Shown: positions 25,206 to 34,283, numbered from the stretch's first letter. The stretch: DNA of 64,000 bases from Nocardia aurantia (GCF_009604425.1 NZ_WEGI01000020.1:39624-103623), one strand, 5' to 3'. A program made the numbers and translations. Notes: a model not told the origin generated them from the letters alone.

Positions 25206-25293
25206 CAGCTGTGAAACCTTTCCTCCGCCCGGCCGGGCGGTGATTGCCGGGAGGCGGGTGAGTTGCCCCCGAAGCGGCACCATAGTAGCATCT

Positions 25294-25305
25294 GGACACG
25301 TGTCC
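25294..25305. promoter_or_regulatory. 12-bp palindrome overlapping the tetR start
   Basis: GGACACGTGTCC is a perfect palindrome covering the GTG start of the TetR gene, in the 94-base gap to the divergent methyltransferase gene. TAGCAT at 25286-25291 would give a leaderless tetR transcript. The palindrome is the best candidate for the TetR operator. A close relative occurs at 38078-38097. Confidence 0.55.
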
Positions 25306-25905
25306 GATCCCGTTTCCACCGGGCCCGGCCCGGCGGCTGTCCCGGTGAATCTGGAGGCCACCCGGCGGCGCCTCACCGAGAAACAGGCCGATACCGTCGA
25401 CCGATTGACGCGGGCCGCGCTGGAAGTGCTGTCGCGCGAGGGTTTCGCGGGTCTCACCGTGCGCATGGTGGCCTCGGCGGCGGGAGTCGGCACGGCGACG
25501 GCCTATACCTATTTCTCCTCCAAGGAACACGTCGTCGCCGAGGTTTTCTGGCGGCGGCTCGCGGCCGCGCCGGAACCGCCGCAGGACGGTGACCGGACCA
25601 CGCGGGCGGTGGCGGTGCTGCGGCAGATCGCGATGCTGGTCGCGGACGAACCGGCGCTGGCCGGGGCCGTCACCAGCGCGCTGCTGGGCACCGATCCGGA
25701 CGCCGCGCATCTGCGGCTGCGGATCGGGGCCGAGATCCGGCGTCGACTGCTGCTCGCCCTCGGGCCGGATCCCGATCTCGACATCGTGGAGACACTGGAA
25801 CTGCTCTATGCCGGCGCACTGGTCCGGGCCGGCGTCGGATACGTGTCCTATGTGGAAATCGCGGACCGGCTGGAGAAATCGGCCCGGCAGGTGCTGCCGG
25901 GCTGA
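25300..25905 (+). CDS. TetR-family transcriptional regulator
   Basis: A 201-residue regulator with an N-terminal arm (to about residue 27), then the HTH with AGLTVRMVASAAGVGTATAY and TYFSSKEHVV near residues 47-72. The C-terminal domain is helical. The start is placed at GTG 25300, 8 bases after a TAGCAT -10 element; longer frames run through the palindrome and are unlikely. It probably represses itself and the divergent methyltransferase. Confidence 0.87.
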   Translation: MSDPVSTGPGPAAVPVNLEATRRRLTEKQADTVDRLTRAALEVLSREGFAGLTVRMVASAAGVGTATAYTYFSSKEHVVAEVFWRRLAAAPEPPQDGDRTTRAVAVLRQIAMLVADEPALAGAVTSALLGTDPDAAHLRLRIGAEIRRRLLLALGPDPDLDIVETLELLYAGALVRAGVGYVSYVEIADRLEKSARQVLPG

Positions 25906-25921
25906 ACGCCGGTTCGCGGGA

Positions 25922-26407
25922 TCAGAGCACCGATTCGATCGCGGCGATCACCGTCGGATCCTTCGGTTCGGTGCGCGGCCGGAAACGGCCCACCACCTTG
26001 CCGTCACGATCGACGACGAACTTCTCGAAATTCCACTGGATATCGCCGGCGGAACCCTCGGCGTCCGGGGTCCGCACCAATTCCTGATACAGCGGATCCC
26101 GGTCCTCGCCGTTGACGTCGACCTTCGCCAGCAGGGGGAAATCCACGCCGTAGGTGGTCGAGCAGAATTCCTGGATTTCCGCGGCGGTGCCGGGCTCCTG
26201 GCCCATGAATTGGTTGCAGGGCACGCCCACGACGGAGAATCCGCGCGGGCCGTAGGTCTGCTGCAATTCGACCAGGCCGGTGTATTGCGGGGTGAGGCCG
26301 CAGCGGGAGGCCACGTTCACCACCAGCAGGGCCTTGTCGCCGACGAGGTCGGCGAGGGTGGTGGGGTCGTCGGACAGGGTGCGTACCGGGATCTCGCGAA
26401 TGGTCAC
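25922..26407 (-). CDS. Glutathione-peroxidase-family thiol peroxidase
   Basis: A 161-residue peroxidase that reduces hydroperoxides. The peroxidatic Cys is in NVASRCGLTPQY near residue 36, the Gln in PCNQFMGQEP, and Trp-Asn in QWNFEKF. A second Cys in EIQEFCSTTYG is the resolving Cys of non-selenium, thioredoxin-dependent members. Actinobacteria lack glutathione, so thioredoxin or mycothiol is the likely reductant. It converges with the tetR gene with 16 bases between stops. Confidence 0.92.
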   Translation of the reverse strand: MTIREIPVRTLSDDPTTLADLVGDKALLVVNVASRCGLTPQYTGLVELQQTYGPRGFSVVGVPCNQFMGQEPGTAAEIQEFCSTTYGVDFPLLAKVDVNGEDRDPLYQELVRTPDAEGSAGDIQWNFEKFVVDRDGKVVGRFRPRTEPKDPTVIAAIESVL

Positions 26408-26467
26408 GGAACCCGATCCTAGTTTTCCGGAAGCTGAGAGAACAGCTCCGTTTCGCTGCGCGCCTTG

Positions 26468-27715
26468 TCAGTAGTAGGCGACGCGCCAGTGCTTGATGCC
26501 GTTGATCCAGCCGTGCCGCAGCCGTTGCGGTTCGGCGAGCTGGCGCAGGTCGGGCATGGTGTCGGCGATGGCGTTGAACATCAGGTCGATCTCCAGCCGG
26601 GCCAGATTCGCGCCCACGCAGTAGTGCGCGCCGGTGCCGCCGAACCCGACGTGCGGGTTGGGATCGCGCAGGACATCGAAGGCGAACGGGTCCTCGAACA
26701 CCGTCTCGTCGAAATTGGCCGAGCTGTAGAACAATCCGAGCCGTTGCCCCGCGGCGACGGCCTGCCCGCCGAGTTCGTGATCCGCGGTCGCGGTGCGCTG
26801 GAACGCGCTCACCGGCGTCGCCCAGCGCACGATCTCGTCCGCGGCGGTGCCGGGCCGCTGCTCGCGGAACAGCTCCCACTGGCCGGGATGGTCGACGAAC
26901 GCCTTCATCCCGGCCGTGATCGCGTTGCGGGTGGTCTCGTTGCCCGCCACCGTCAGCAGGATCACGAAGAATCCGAACTCGTCGGAACCCAATGCCTCCC
27001 CGTCGATGTCGGCCGACACCAGCCGGCTGACGATGTCGTCGAGCGGCCGGGCCCGGCGCTGTTCGGCCATGTTCCAGGCGTAGCCGAGCAATTCGGCGTT
27101 GGCCGTGACGGATTCGCCGGCGAACTCCGGATCCTCGGTGTTCATCAGCTTGTTCGACCACTCGAACAGCCGGTGCCGATCGTCCTGTGGGACGCCGAGC
27201 AGATCGGCGATGGCCTGCAACGGCAGTTCCGCGGCGACCTGTGCCACGAAATCGCCACCACCGGACTCCTTGGCGGCCAGCACGATTCGCTCCGCTCGCT
27301 CGGTCAGCGCGGCGCGCAGGCTCTCCACCGCGCGGGGGGTGAAGCCCTGGGAGACGATCCGCCGGATCTTGGTGTGCTTGGGCGGATCCATGTTCACGAG
27401 CAGGGCCTCGGTGGTGAGTTCCAGCTGCTCGTGGGTGGTGTAGACGGGCATCCGGATGATCGCGCCGTTGCGGTTCGACGAGTAGAGCTCCGGGTGCCGC
27501 GAAATCTCCTTGACGTCCTCGTGCCGGCTCACCACCCAGTAGCCGCCGTCGTGGAACGGCGCCGAATCCTCGTCGGCCAGCGCGTTCCACCACACGCCGG
27601 CGGTCCGGCGCAGTGCGGCGAATTCCGCGGCGGGGGTGCGCGACTCCCACAGATCCGGATCGGTGAAGTTGAATCCGGCCGGGAGCTGGGGGTCGGACGA
27701 GGATGGAACTGGCAC
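26468..27715 (-). CDS. cyp125: Cytochrome P450 CYP125-type steroid C26/C27 monooxygenase
   Basis: Hydroxylates and oxidises the terminal methyl of the sterol side chain, the step that opens side-chain beta-oxidation. The 415-residue protein tracks M. tuberculosis CYP125A1 closely: LPAGFNFTDPDLWESR, WWNALADEDSAPFHDGG, the I-helix AGNETTRNAI near residue 255, ExxR in ADEIVRWATP, haem-Cys loop FGGTGAHYCVGANLAR near residue 355 and C-terminal NGIKHWRV. The upstream region holds two KstR boxes, one about 42 bases before its start, supporting cholesterol-type control. A candidate ferredoxin is encoded at 39.15 kb. Confidence 0.92.
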   Translation of the reverse strand: MPVPSSSDPQLPAGFNFTDPDLWESRTPAAEFAALRRTAGVWWNALADEDSAPFHDGGYWVVSRHEDVKEISRHPELYSSNRNGAIIRMPVYTTHEQLELTTEALLVNMDPPKHTKIRRIVSQGFTPRAVESLRAALTERAERIVLAAKESGGGDFVAQVAAELPLQAIADLLGVPQDDRHRLFEWSNKLMNTEDPEFAGESVTANAELLGYAWNMAEQRRARPLDDIVSRLVSADIDGEALGSDEFGFFVILLTVAGNETTRNAITAGMKAFVDHPGQWELFREQRPGTAADEIVRWATPVSAFQRTATADHELGGQAVAAGQRLGLFYSSANFDETVFEDPFAFDVLRDPNPHVGFGGTGAHYCVGANLARLEIDLMFNAIADTMPDLRQLAEPQRLRHGWINGIKHWRVAYY

Positions 27716-27756
27716 GGCTTCCTCCTGTTGGCGCAGCGCCGCGCCGACAATGGAAA

Positions 27757-27770
27757 TGAAACATGTTCTA
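27757..27770. promoter_or_regulatory. KstR box upstream of cyp125
   Basis: TGAAACATGTTCTA matches TNNAACNNGTTNNA, the operator of the TetR-type sterol repressor KstR, at every fixed position. It lies 42 bases before the cyp125 start. The kstR gene itself is not in this window. Confidence 0.75.
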
Positions 27771-27868
27771 CGTCGATTGAACCATGGGAGTGCTGGTCAG
27801 CGTAGGGAATTGCGCGTTCGGAAGTGCCGACTTTCGATGGTGCCGAGTGGCAGTATCTTCACCAAGAT

Positions 27869-27882
27869 TAGAACTTGTTCTA
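27869..27882. promoter_or_regulatory. KstR box upstream of the GMC oxidoreductase gene
   Basis: TAGAACTTGTTCTA is a perfect inverted repeat and matches all fixed positions of the KstR consensus. It lies 83 bases before the GMC gene and 112 bases from the first box, so both divergent genes can be sterol-inducible. Confidence 0.78.
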
Positions 27883-27964
27883 GAGTGATCCGAGGCGGGT
27901 GCCGCACTGTGCGGTACGGCGGCCCGCGGCGACAACTCCGACCGATCAGCGAGGACCATCGACC

Positions 27965-29599
27965 ATGACCGACTCAGCGCGCACCCAGTCGTCCGCCTCC
28001 GAGGCCGATTACGTCGTCATCGGCGCGGGCAGCGCCGGTGCCACCGTGGCGAGCCGGCTCGCCGAGACCGGTGCCGCCGTCATCCTGCTCGAGGCGGGCC
28101 GCAAGGACAACACTCGGTTGGTGACCAGCCCGGGCATGATCACGATGGTGCACACCGTGCCGCAGCTGAAGCACCGGGTGACGTGGTCGCAGTACTCGGT
28201 TCCGCAGAAGCACGCCAACGAGCGGACGATCCCGATGACCCGCGGCCGGGTGCTCGGCGGCTCCAGCTCGGTCAACGGCATGCTGTTCGTCCGCGGCAAC
28301 AAGGCCAACTTCGACTCCTGGGCCGCCGAGGGTTGCGAGGGCTGGAGCTACGAGGACGTGCTGCCCGCCTACAAGCGGCTGGAGAACTGGGAGGGCGGCT
28401 CCGACGACTTCCGCGGCTCCGGCGGCCCGATCGAGGTGACCCGGCAGAAGGAGCTCACCCCGATCGCCCAGGAGTTCATCGCCGCCGCCACCGAGACGCT
28501 GGGCGCGCCCCGGATCGCCGACTACAACGGCGAATCCCAGGAGGGCATCAGCATTTTCCAGCAGAGCGTCCGGGACGGCCTGCGCTACAGCTCCGCTCGC
28601 GGATACCTGACCAACCGGTCGAATCCGACCCTCACCGTGGTGACCGGCGCGCACGTGGCGCGCGTGGTGGTGGAGAACGGCCGCGCCACCGGCGTCGAGG
28701 TGATCGAGGGCGGCTCCCGCCGGATCATCCGGGCCGGCAAGGAGGTCGTGGTCTCCGGCGGGGTGATGGCGTCGGCGCAGATCCTGATGCTGTCCGGGAT
28801 CGGCCCGGCCGGGCATCTGCGTGATCTCGGCATCGACGTGCACGCGGACCTGCCCGTCGGCCAGAACCTGCACGACCACCTGTTCGTGCCGATGACCTAC
28901 ATCTCGAAGAAGGCGCTGCACCGCGGCATTCCGTCGCACTTCGCCGCCGGCGTGCTGCAGGAGACGCTGCGCCGCGGCAGTTCCTGGTTCGGCCGCACCG
29001 TGTTCGAGGTGGCCGGGTTCGTGCGCACCCGGTTCGCCAAGGACGTGCCCGACATGCAGATCCACACGCTGCCGTGGTCCTACCCGAGCCCGAACCAGGA
29101 CGAGGACAAGCTGCACATGGTGGATCGCCGGCAGGCGATGACGATCTTCCCCACCCTGATCTACCCGAAGAGTCGCGGCGAATTGCGGCTGGCCTCGGCC
29201 GATCCGCTGCAGGCGCCGCTGATCGACCCCGGCTACCTGTCCGATCCGGCCGACGCGGACTTCCTGATCGAGGGCATCCGGTTGATCCGGGAGGTGATGG
29301 CCCACAAGACCATTGCCGGTTCGGTCACCGAGGAGCTCTCGCCCGGACCCGATTTCGCGGACGAGACCGCGCTGCGGCGGGAACTGCCCAACCGCATCCA
29401 CTCGGTCTACCACCCGGTCGGCACCTGCCGGATGGGTGCCGACGAGCGCGCGGTGGTCGATCCGCAGCTGCGGGTGCGCGGCATCGAGGGCCTGCGGGTC
29501 GCCGACGCCTCGATCATGCCGAGCATCACCGGCGGCAACACCAACGCGCCGTGCTACATGATCGGTGAGAAGGCGGCGGAGTTCATCACCGCGGGGTGA
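27965..29599 (+). CDS. GMC-family FAD oxidoreductase (choline dehydrogenase-like)
   Basis: A 544-residue cytosolic flavoprotein that dehydrogenates an alcohol. The FAD motif is YVVIGAGSAGATVASRLAE near residues 17-35. The GMC signature is GRVLGGSSSVNGMLFVRGN near residue 95, and the catalytic His and Asn are likely in SVYHPVGTCRMG and GNTNAPCYMIG at the C-terminus. No signal peptide, unlike the cholesterol-oxidase-like gene earlier in the window. A perfect KstR box and divergence from cyp125 suggest a role in sterol side-chain or ring alcohol oxidation; the exact substrate is unknown. Confidence 0.88.
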   Translation: MTDSARTQSSASEADYVVIGAGSAGATVASRLAETGAAVILLEAGRKDNTRLVTSPGMITMVHTVPQLKHRVTWSQYSVPQKHANERTIPMTRGRVLGGSSSVNGMLFVRGNKANFDSWAAEGCEGWSYEDVLPAYKRLENWEGGSDDFRGSGGPIEVTRQKELTPIAQEFIAAATETLGAPRIADYNGESQEGISIFQQSVRDGLRYSSARGYLTNRSNPTLTVVTGAHVARVVVENGRATGVEVIEGGSRRIIRAGKEVVVSGGVMASAQILMLSGIGPAGHLRDLGIDVHADLPVGQNLHDHLFVPMTYISKKALHRGIPSHFAAGVLQETLRRGSSWFGRTVFEVAGFVRTRFAKDVPDMQIHTLPWSYPSPNQDEDKLHMVDRRQAMTIFPTLIYPKSRGELRLASADPLQAPLIDPGYLSDPADADFLIEGIRLIREVMAHKTIAGSVTEELSPGPDFADETALRRELPNRIHSVYHPVGTCRMGADERAVVDPQLRVRGIEGLRVADASIMPSITGGNTNAPCYMIGEKAAEFITAG

Positions 29600-29649
29600 T
29601 ACCCGGCGGTCGGCGGTGTGTCGTCGTTCGTGACGCGAATGCCTGGTTC

Positions 29650-29664
29650 TAGCATGTGGCGCCA
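29650..29664 (+). promoter_or_regulatory. -10 element directly before the DUF1304 gene
   Basis: TAGCAT (29650-29655) ends 8 bases before the ATG, the spacing expected for a leaderless transcript. There is no Shine-Dalgarno sequence. Confidence 0.4.
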
Positions 29665-30023
29665 TGACCGTGGTTGCGGACGTGCTGGTGGTGCTGGTCG
29701 CGCTGATCCACTGCTACATCCTGGTGCTGGAGATGTTCCTGTGGCGCGGACCGCGTGCGCGCGACATCTTCGGCACCACCGCCGAATTCGCCGCCGAGAC
29801 CAGCGCGTTGGCCGCGAATCAGGGGCTGTACAACGGCTTTCTGGCGGCCGGGCTGTTCTGGAGCCTGGCCGCCGGGCACGCCGGGTTCTCGTTCAAGGTG
29901 TTCTTCCTGCTGTGCGTGATCGTCGCCGGGGTGTACGGCACCGTCAACGGCGCGAGCCGCGCCTGGTTCGCGCAGTCGCTGCCCGCGGCGATCGCGTTGA
30001 TCGCCGTTGTGATCGCGGGCTGA
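29664..30023 (+). CDS. DUF1304 integral membrane protein
   Basis: A 119-residue protein with four hydrophobic segments. The family signatures are ALIHCYILVLEMFLWRGPRA at the first helix, FAAETSALAANQGLYNGFLA and FFLLCVIVAGVYGTVNG. DUF1304 proteins are small membrane proteins of unknown activity. Confidence 0.88.
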   Translation: MTVVADVLVVLVALIHCYILVLEMFLWRGPRARDIFGTTAEFAAETSALAANQGLYNGFLAAGLFWSLAAGHAGFSFKVFFLLCVIVAGVYGTVNGASRAWFAQSLPAAIALIAVVIAG

Positions 30024-30115
30024 CCCGGACTCGCCCGCCGGCACGGTGACGTCGCAGGCCGGACGCGAGGCCCGGTGAGCTGTGACACGGCGCCGTCCGG
30101 CCGGGTCCGCGTCGC

Positions 30116-31192
30116 TCAGGGGCGGGAACCCACACAGTCGCAGGCGAAACCGGCGGCCGTGACGTCGACGTTCGTGGCGAAGTCGCGGAAGACCCCGTTG
30201 CCGCCGGTGGTGCGGGACAGCGCGTCGGCCGCCAGGATCATCGCGGCGCCGGTCCAGGTCGTGCGCTCCTCCGGCCAGCGCTTGCCGTCGGCGAATACCA
30301 GTCCCGTCCAATAGGATCCGTCGGACTCCCGCAGGTGCTGCATGGCGGCGAGCAGGCGCCGGGCCCGGGTCCGGTCGCCGAGGGTGTCCAATGCCAGCAC
30401 CAATTCACAGGTTTCGGCCCCGGTCACCCACGGCCGGTCGTCGACGCAGCGGATGCCGAGGTCGCCGACCACGAAATCGTCCCAGCGCGAGTCGATCCGG
30501 GCCGTCCCGTCCGGGCCGTGGAACGCGCCGCACAGCACCGGGTAGTACCAGTCCATCGAGTACCGGTCCTTGACGGCGAAGGCGTCCGGGTGATGCCGGA
30601 CAGCGTGGCCGAGCCGCAACGCCGCCACCTCCCATTCCGGTTGTGCGACACCGAGCAGATCGGCCAGCGCCAGCGCGGCGCGGATACTGTGGAACATGCT
30701 CGCGCAGCCGGTCAGCAGCGCTTCCGCGGCGATACCGGACTCGGTTCGCAGCCAATGAATTTCGCCGTTGCGGCCGCGCTGCATCGAGATCACGTAGTCG
30801 ATCGCGGCGCGCACGTGCGGCCACATCCGAACCGCGAAGCGCCGATCGCCGGTGCAGGCGACGTAGTGCCACACCCCGGTCGCGAGATAGCCGCAGAAGT
30901 TGGTGTCGGCGTCCGCGTTCTCGATCACACCGGCCCGGAACTGCGACGGCCAGGAACCGTCCGGCCGCTGGGTGCGGGCCGACCAGTCGTACGCCGCGCG
31001 AGCGGCGTCCAGCAGTCCGGCGGCGGTGAGCGCCATCGCGCTCTCCACATGGTCCCAGGGATCGGTGTGGCCGCCGGTGAACCAGGGGATCGCGCCGTCG
31101 GATTCCTGTGCGGCGGCGATGGATTCGGCGGTGCGCAGGCATTGGGCAGTGGTCAGTACCCCCGGTAGGGCGGGTGGTTCAGAGCCGGGCAC
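30116..31192 (-). CDS. Prenyltransferase/squalene-cyclase-repeat-like alpha-toroid protein
   Basis: A 358-residue protein made of helical hairpins with repeated motifs such as ESDGAIPWFTGGHTDPWDH, RPDGSWPSQ and ESDGSYWTGLVF. These QW-like repeats occur in terpene cyclases, prenyltransferase beta subunits and six-hairpin glycosidases, and annotation pipelines usually call this type 'prenyltransferase'. GTG 31192 overlaps the methyltransferase stop by 14 bases; a longer start at 31228 is possible but adds an Arg-rich tail. It is the third gene of an operon with a glycosyltransferase and a methyltransferase, suggesting modification of a lipid-linked glycan. The actual reaction is unknown. Confidence 0.7.
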   Translation of the reverse strand: MPGSEPPALPGVLTTAQCLRTAESIAAAQESDGAIPWFTGGHTDPWDHVESAMALTAAGLLDAARAAYDWSARTQRPDGSWPSQFRAGVIENADADTNFCGYLATGVWHYVACTGDRRFAVRMWPHVRAAIDYVISMQRGRNGEIHWLRTESGIAAEALLTGCASMFHSIRAALALADLLGVAQPEWEVAALRLGHAVRHHPDAFAVKDRYSMDWYYPVLCGAFHGPDGTARIDSRWDDFVVGDLGIRCVDDRPWVTGAETCELVLALDTLGDRTRARRLLAAMQHLRESDGSYWTGLVFADGKRWPEERTTWTGAAMILAADALSRTTGGNGVFRDFATNVDVTAAGFACDCVGSRP

Positions 31193-31910
31193 CGCGCACC
31201 GCCGGCTTCGAGAAGTACAGGGCGACACTCTTGCCCAGCAGCGGATCGAGCGCGGTCTCGGCGAGCCGCGTGACCGCTGGCCTCTTCATCATGTCCCAGA
31301 CCAGCAGCCGATGATAGGCGGCGACCGCCGGGTGGTCGTCGTTGCGCACTCCCACAGCGCATTTCAACCACCAGTAGGGTGCGTGCAGGGCATGGGCGTG
31401 CGCACTGTGCACGAATCGCACGCCCCGATCGGTGATCTTGCGGCGCAGCTCGCCGGCCCGGTAGATCCGGACGTGGCCGCCCTCGTTGGCGTGGTACTCG
31501 TCGGACAGCAGCCAGCAGATCCGTTCCGGCAGCCAGCGCGGCACCGTGACCGCCAGTGTGCCACCGGGTTTCAGCACCCGGATCAGTTCGGCGATCGCGC
31601 GCTCGTCCTCGGGGACGTGTTCCAGGATCTCCGAGGCGATCACCACATCGAATTCGCCGTCGGCGTACGGGAGCGCCAGCGCGTCACCTTGTACCGCTTC
31701 GGCTTTCGCGTGGTCCGGCGCCTCGCGCGCCTCGGCCAGCGCGCCGAACATCAGTTTCACGTCGGCGAGATCGTCCGCGTTCTGATCGAAGGCCACGACA
31801 TCGGCCCCGCGCCGATATGCCTCGAAACTGTGCCGGCCCTGACCGCAGCCCACGTCGATGACCCGTACGCCGGGACCCACCCGGAGCCGATCGAAGTCCA
31901 CGGTCAGCAT
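31179..31910 (-). CDS. Class I SAM-dependent methyltransferase
   Basis: A 243-residue methyltransferase with the SAM loop VIDVGCGQGRHSFEAYRRG near residues 17-35, motif II VVAFDQNADDL, VQGDALALPYADGEFDVV and the catalytic-region VIASEILEHVPEDERAI. GGTLAVTVPRWLPERICW resembles lipid or sugar methyltransferases of the Methyltransf_11 group. Start and stop overlap both neighbours (7 and 14 bases), so the three genes are tightly coupled. Confidence 0.87.
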   Translation of the reverse strand: MLTVDFDRLRVGPGVRVIDVGCGQGRHSFEAYRRGADVVAFDQNADDLADVKLMFGALAEAREAPDHAKAEAVQGDALALPYADGEFDVVIASEILEHVPEDERAIAELIRVLKPGGTLAVTVPRWLPERICWLLSDEYHANEGGHVRIYRAGELRRKITDRGVRFVHSAHAHALHAPYWWLKCAVGVRNDDHPAVAAYHRLLVWDMMKRPAVTRLAETALDPLLGKSVALYFSKPAVRGARL

Positions 31911-33328
31911 GCCTGTGCCTCCTCGGCGCCGGAGTGCCCGGCGATCGTGCCGGGTGGACTCGAGCGCAGGGCGTTCGAATCGCGCGGATCCGGGTCGGTC
32001 GTGATGCCGCCGACGGCTGCCGCCGGGCCGCCGGGTCCGGTCGAACGACCCGGTCCGGCCGGGCCGTGGCCCGTGCGCGGCTGTTCCGGTGGCCGTGGCC
32101 GCGAATGCCCGGCGTGCCGCGCGATCGCCTCCTCGTAGATCGAGACCGTCTGTGCCGCAACCGATTCCCAGCTGTACACGGACAGCGCCCGGCGGCGTCC
32201 GGCCGTGCCGAGGCGGGCCGTGCGGCCCGGATCGGCGAGCAGGTCACCGATCGCGGCCGCCAATTCCCCGACGTTGCCGGGCTCGACCAGGACCGCGCAA
32301 TCGCCGACCACCTCGGGCAGCGCACCGGCGCGGCTGACCACCAGGGCGGCGCCGCTGGCCATCGCCTCCACCGCGGGCAGGGAGAAGCCCTCGTACATCG
32401 AGGGGATGCAGACGATCTCGGCGGAGCTGAGCAGGAAGGCCAGTTCGTTGTCGGACAGTCCGGCGGCGACGGTGACCACGTCCGACAGGCCCAGTTCCGC
32501 GATGAGTTTCTCGGTCGGGCCGTCCGGTTCCAGCTTGGCGACCAGGCGCAGATCGATCTCGTAGGTGCCGCGCAGCCGGGCCACCGCGCGCAGCAGATGC
32601 GCGATCCCCTTGAGCGGCTTGTCCGCACTGGCCACCGCGACGATCCGGCCGGGCACCCGCAGCCGCGGCCGGGGCCGGAACAGGCCGGTGTCGACCCCGA
32701 GCGGCACCACCCGCAACTGTCCCGCGTCGACCCCGAAATCGCCGGCGATGTCGGCCGCCGAGGAGGACGACACGGTGATCAGCTCCGGGATCTGCCGCGC
32801 CACGCGCTGCTGCATGCCGAGGAATCCGTACCAGCGGTGCACGAACGGCCGCCGCCACCAGCGCGCGGCCGCCAGATCGACCGCGCGGTCCCGGGTGATC
32901 GGGTGATGGACGGTGGCCACCAGCGGCAGGTGCCGTGCGATGTCGAGCAGCCCGCTGCCGAGGCACTGATTGTCGTGCACGACGTCGAAATCGCCCGTGC
33001 GCGAGCGCAACAGACGCGCGGCGCGCAGGCTGAAGGTGCGCGGCTCCGGAAATCCGGACGTCCACATGGTGCCCAGTTCGAGCAGATCGATCCGATCGCG
33101 GAGCTCGCCGGGCCGCGGCGTGCGGAACGGATCGGGTTCGCGGTACAGGTCGAGACTGGGCACCTCCGTCAGCCGCACCCGGGGATCGAGTACCTCCGGA
33201 TACGGCTGCCCCGAGAACACCTCGACCTCGTGTCCCAGCTCGGCCAGGCCGTGACTGAGATACCGGACGTAGACCCCCTGTCCGCCACAGTGGGTCTTGC
33301 TGCGATACGACAGCAGGGCGATACGCAC
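31904..33328 (-). CDS. GT4-family glycosyltransferase
   Basis: A 474-residue GT-B glycosyltransferase. The N-terminal acceptor domain begins MRIALLSYRSKTHCGGQGVY, and THHPITRDR-type and VVPLGVDTGLFRP segments follow. The donor-site E-x7-E motif is in PSMYEGFSLPAVEAMASG near residue 325. Residues after about 400 are a disordered Pro/Gly/Ser tail not seen in compact family members. GTG start. It leads the operon with the methyltransferase and the toroid protein, probably building an envelope glycolipid or polysaccharide. The sugar donor is not identifiable. Confidence 0.86.
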   Translation of the reverse strand: MRIALLSYRSKTHCGGQGVYVRYLSHGLAELGHEVEVFSGQPYPEVLDPRVRLTEVPSLDLYREPDPFRTPRPGELRDRIDLLELGTMWTSGFPEPRTFSLRAARLLRSRTGDFDVVHDNQCLGSGLLDIARHLPLVATVHHPITRDRAVDLAAARWWRRPFVHRWYGFLGMQQRVARQIPELITVSSSSAADIAGDFGVDAGQLRVVPLGVDTGLFRPRPRLRVPGRIVAVASADKPLKGIAHLLRAVARLRGTYEIDLRLVAKLEPDGPTEKLIAELGLSDVVTVAAGLSDNELAFLLSSAEIVCIPSMYEGFSLPAVEAMASGAALVVSRAGALPEVVGDCAVLVEPGNVGELAAAIGDLLADPGRTARLGTAGRRRALSVYSWESVAAQTVSIYEEAIARHAGHSRPRPPEQPRTGHGPAGPGRSTGPGGPAAAVGGITTDPDPRDSNALRSSPPGTIAGHSGAEEAQAC

Positions 33329-33386
33329 AGGGGGCTCGCAATCTCGAGAGGAACGAAAAGAACGGGGCGGGAGGCCGATCCGACGG

Positions 33387-34247
33387 CTAGCCGGTCCCGC
33401 CCGCGGCGGCCAGCTTCCCGGCCAGCCTATCGAGGTACGTCAGCACCTCGTCGGGGGTCTTGTCCGGCAACCCGAACAACGCGTCGGTGACCCCGGCGGC
33501 GGCCCATTCGGACAGTTGCGCCGGATCGGGCTTCCCGGCCAGCGCGACCACCCGCGGCGCGCCCGTGCGCCCGGCGTCCTGCCAGACCTTCGACAGCAGG
33601 CGCAACCGCTCCAGCAGCAGTTCGTTCTCGTACGGAGTGGTGATCCAGCCGTCGGCGGACCGGGCGATCCAGCGGAAACCCTGTTCGGTGCCGGCCGTTC
33701 CGATCAGGACGGGCAGATCCGGCCGGACCGGCTTCGGCCACGCCCAGCTGGGCCCGAACTTGACGAATTCGCCGTCGTAGGAGGCCTCCTCCTGGGTCCA
33801 CAGCGCCCGCATGGCCTCCAGATACTCGCGCAGCACGGTGCGCCGCTTGTGCGCGGGCACGCCGTGGTCGGTGAGTTCGTCGGTGTTCCAGCCGAATCCG
33901 GCGCCGAGCGCGACGCGGCCACCGGAGAGGTGATCCAGGGTCGCGATCGTCTTCGCGAGCGTGATCGGATCGTGCTCGGCGGGCAGCGCCACGGCCGTGG
34001 ACAATTCGATGCGCTCGGTGACCGCCGCCGCGGTGGCGAGCGCCACCCACGGGTCCAGCGTCCGGGTGTACCGATCGTCGGGCAGGCTGGCATCACCGGT
34101 CGTCGGGTGCGCGGCCTCGCGTTTCACCGGGATGTGGGTGTGCTCGGGCACGAAGAACGAGGCGAAACCCCGGTCCTCGGCGGCCTTCGCGGCGACGGCC
34201 GGGGTGATCCCGCGGTCGCTGGTGAACAGGACGATGCCGAAGCGCAT
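33387..34247 (-). CDS. LLM-class F420-dependent oxidoreductase
   Basis: A 286-residue TIM-barrel flavin/F420 enzyme of the luciferase-like class. Typical segments are MRFGIVLFTSDRGITPA, FASFFVPEHTHIP, LDPWVALATAAAVTERIELS and LDHLSGGRVALGAGFGWN. The ATG at 34247 is chosen because the barrel's first strand begins there. It shares orientation with the KstD-like cluster and is 36 bases downstream of the flavoprotein gene, so it is likely co-transcribed. The substrate is unknown; F420 enzymes of this class reduce ketones or double bonds. Confidence 0.88.
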   Translation of the reverse strand: MRFGIVLFTSDRGITPAVAAKAAEDRGFASFFVPEHTHIPVKREAAHPTTGDASLPDDRYTRTLDPWVALATAAAVTERIELSTAVALPAEHDPITLAKTIATLDHLSGGRVALGAGFGWNTDELTDHGVPAHKRRTVLREYLEAMRALWTQEEASYDGEFVKFGPSWAWPKPVRPDLPVLIGTAGTEQGFRWIARSADGWITTPYENELLLERLRLLSKVWQDAGRTGAPRVVALAGKPDPAQLSEWAAAGVTDALFGLPDKTPDEVLTYLDRLAGKLAAAGGTG

Positions 34248-34283
34248 GGGCCCGTGATCCTTTCGATCGTGCACGGCGAATAT

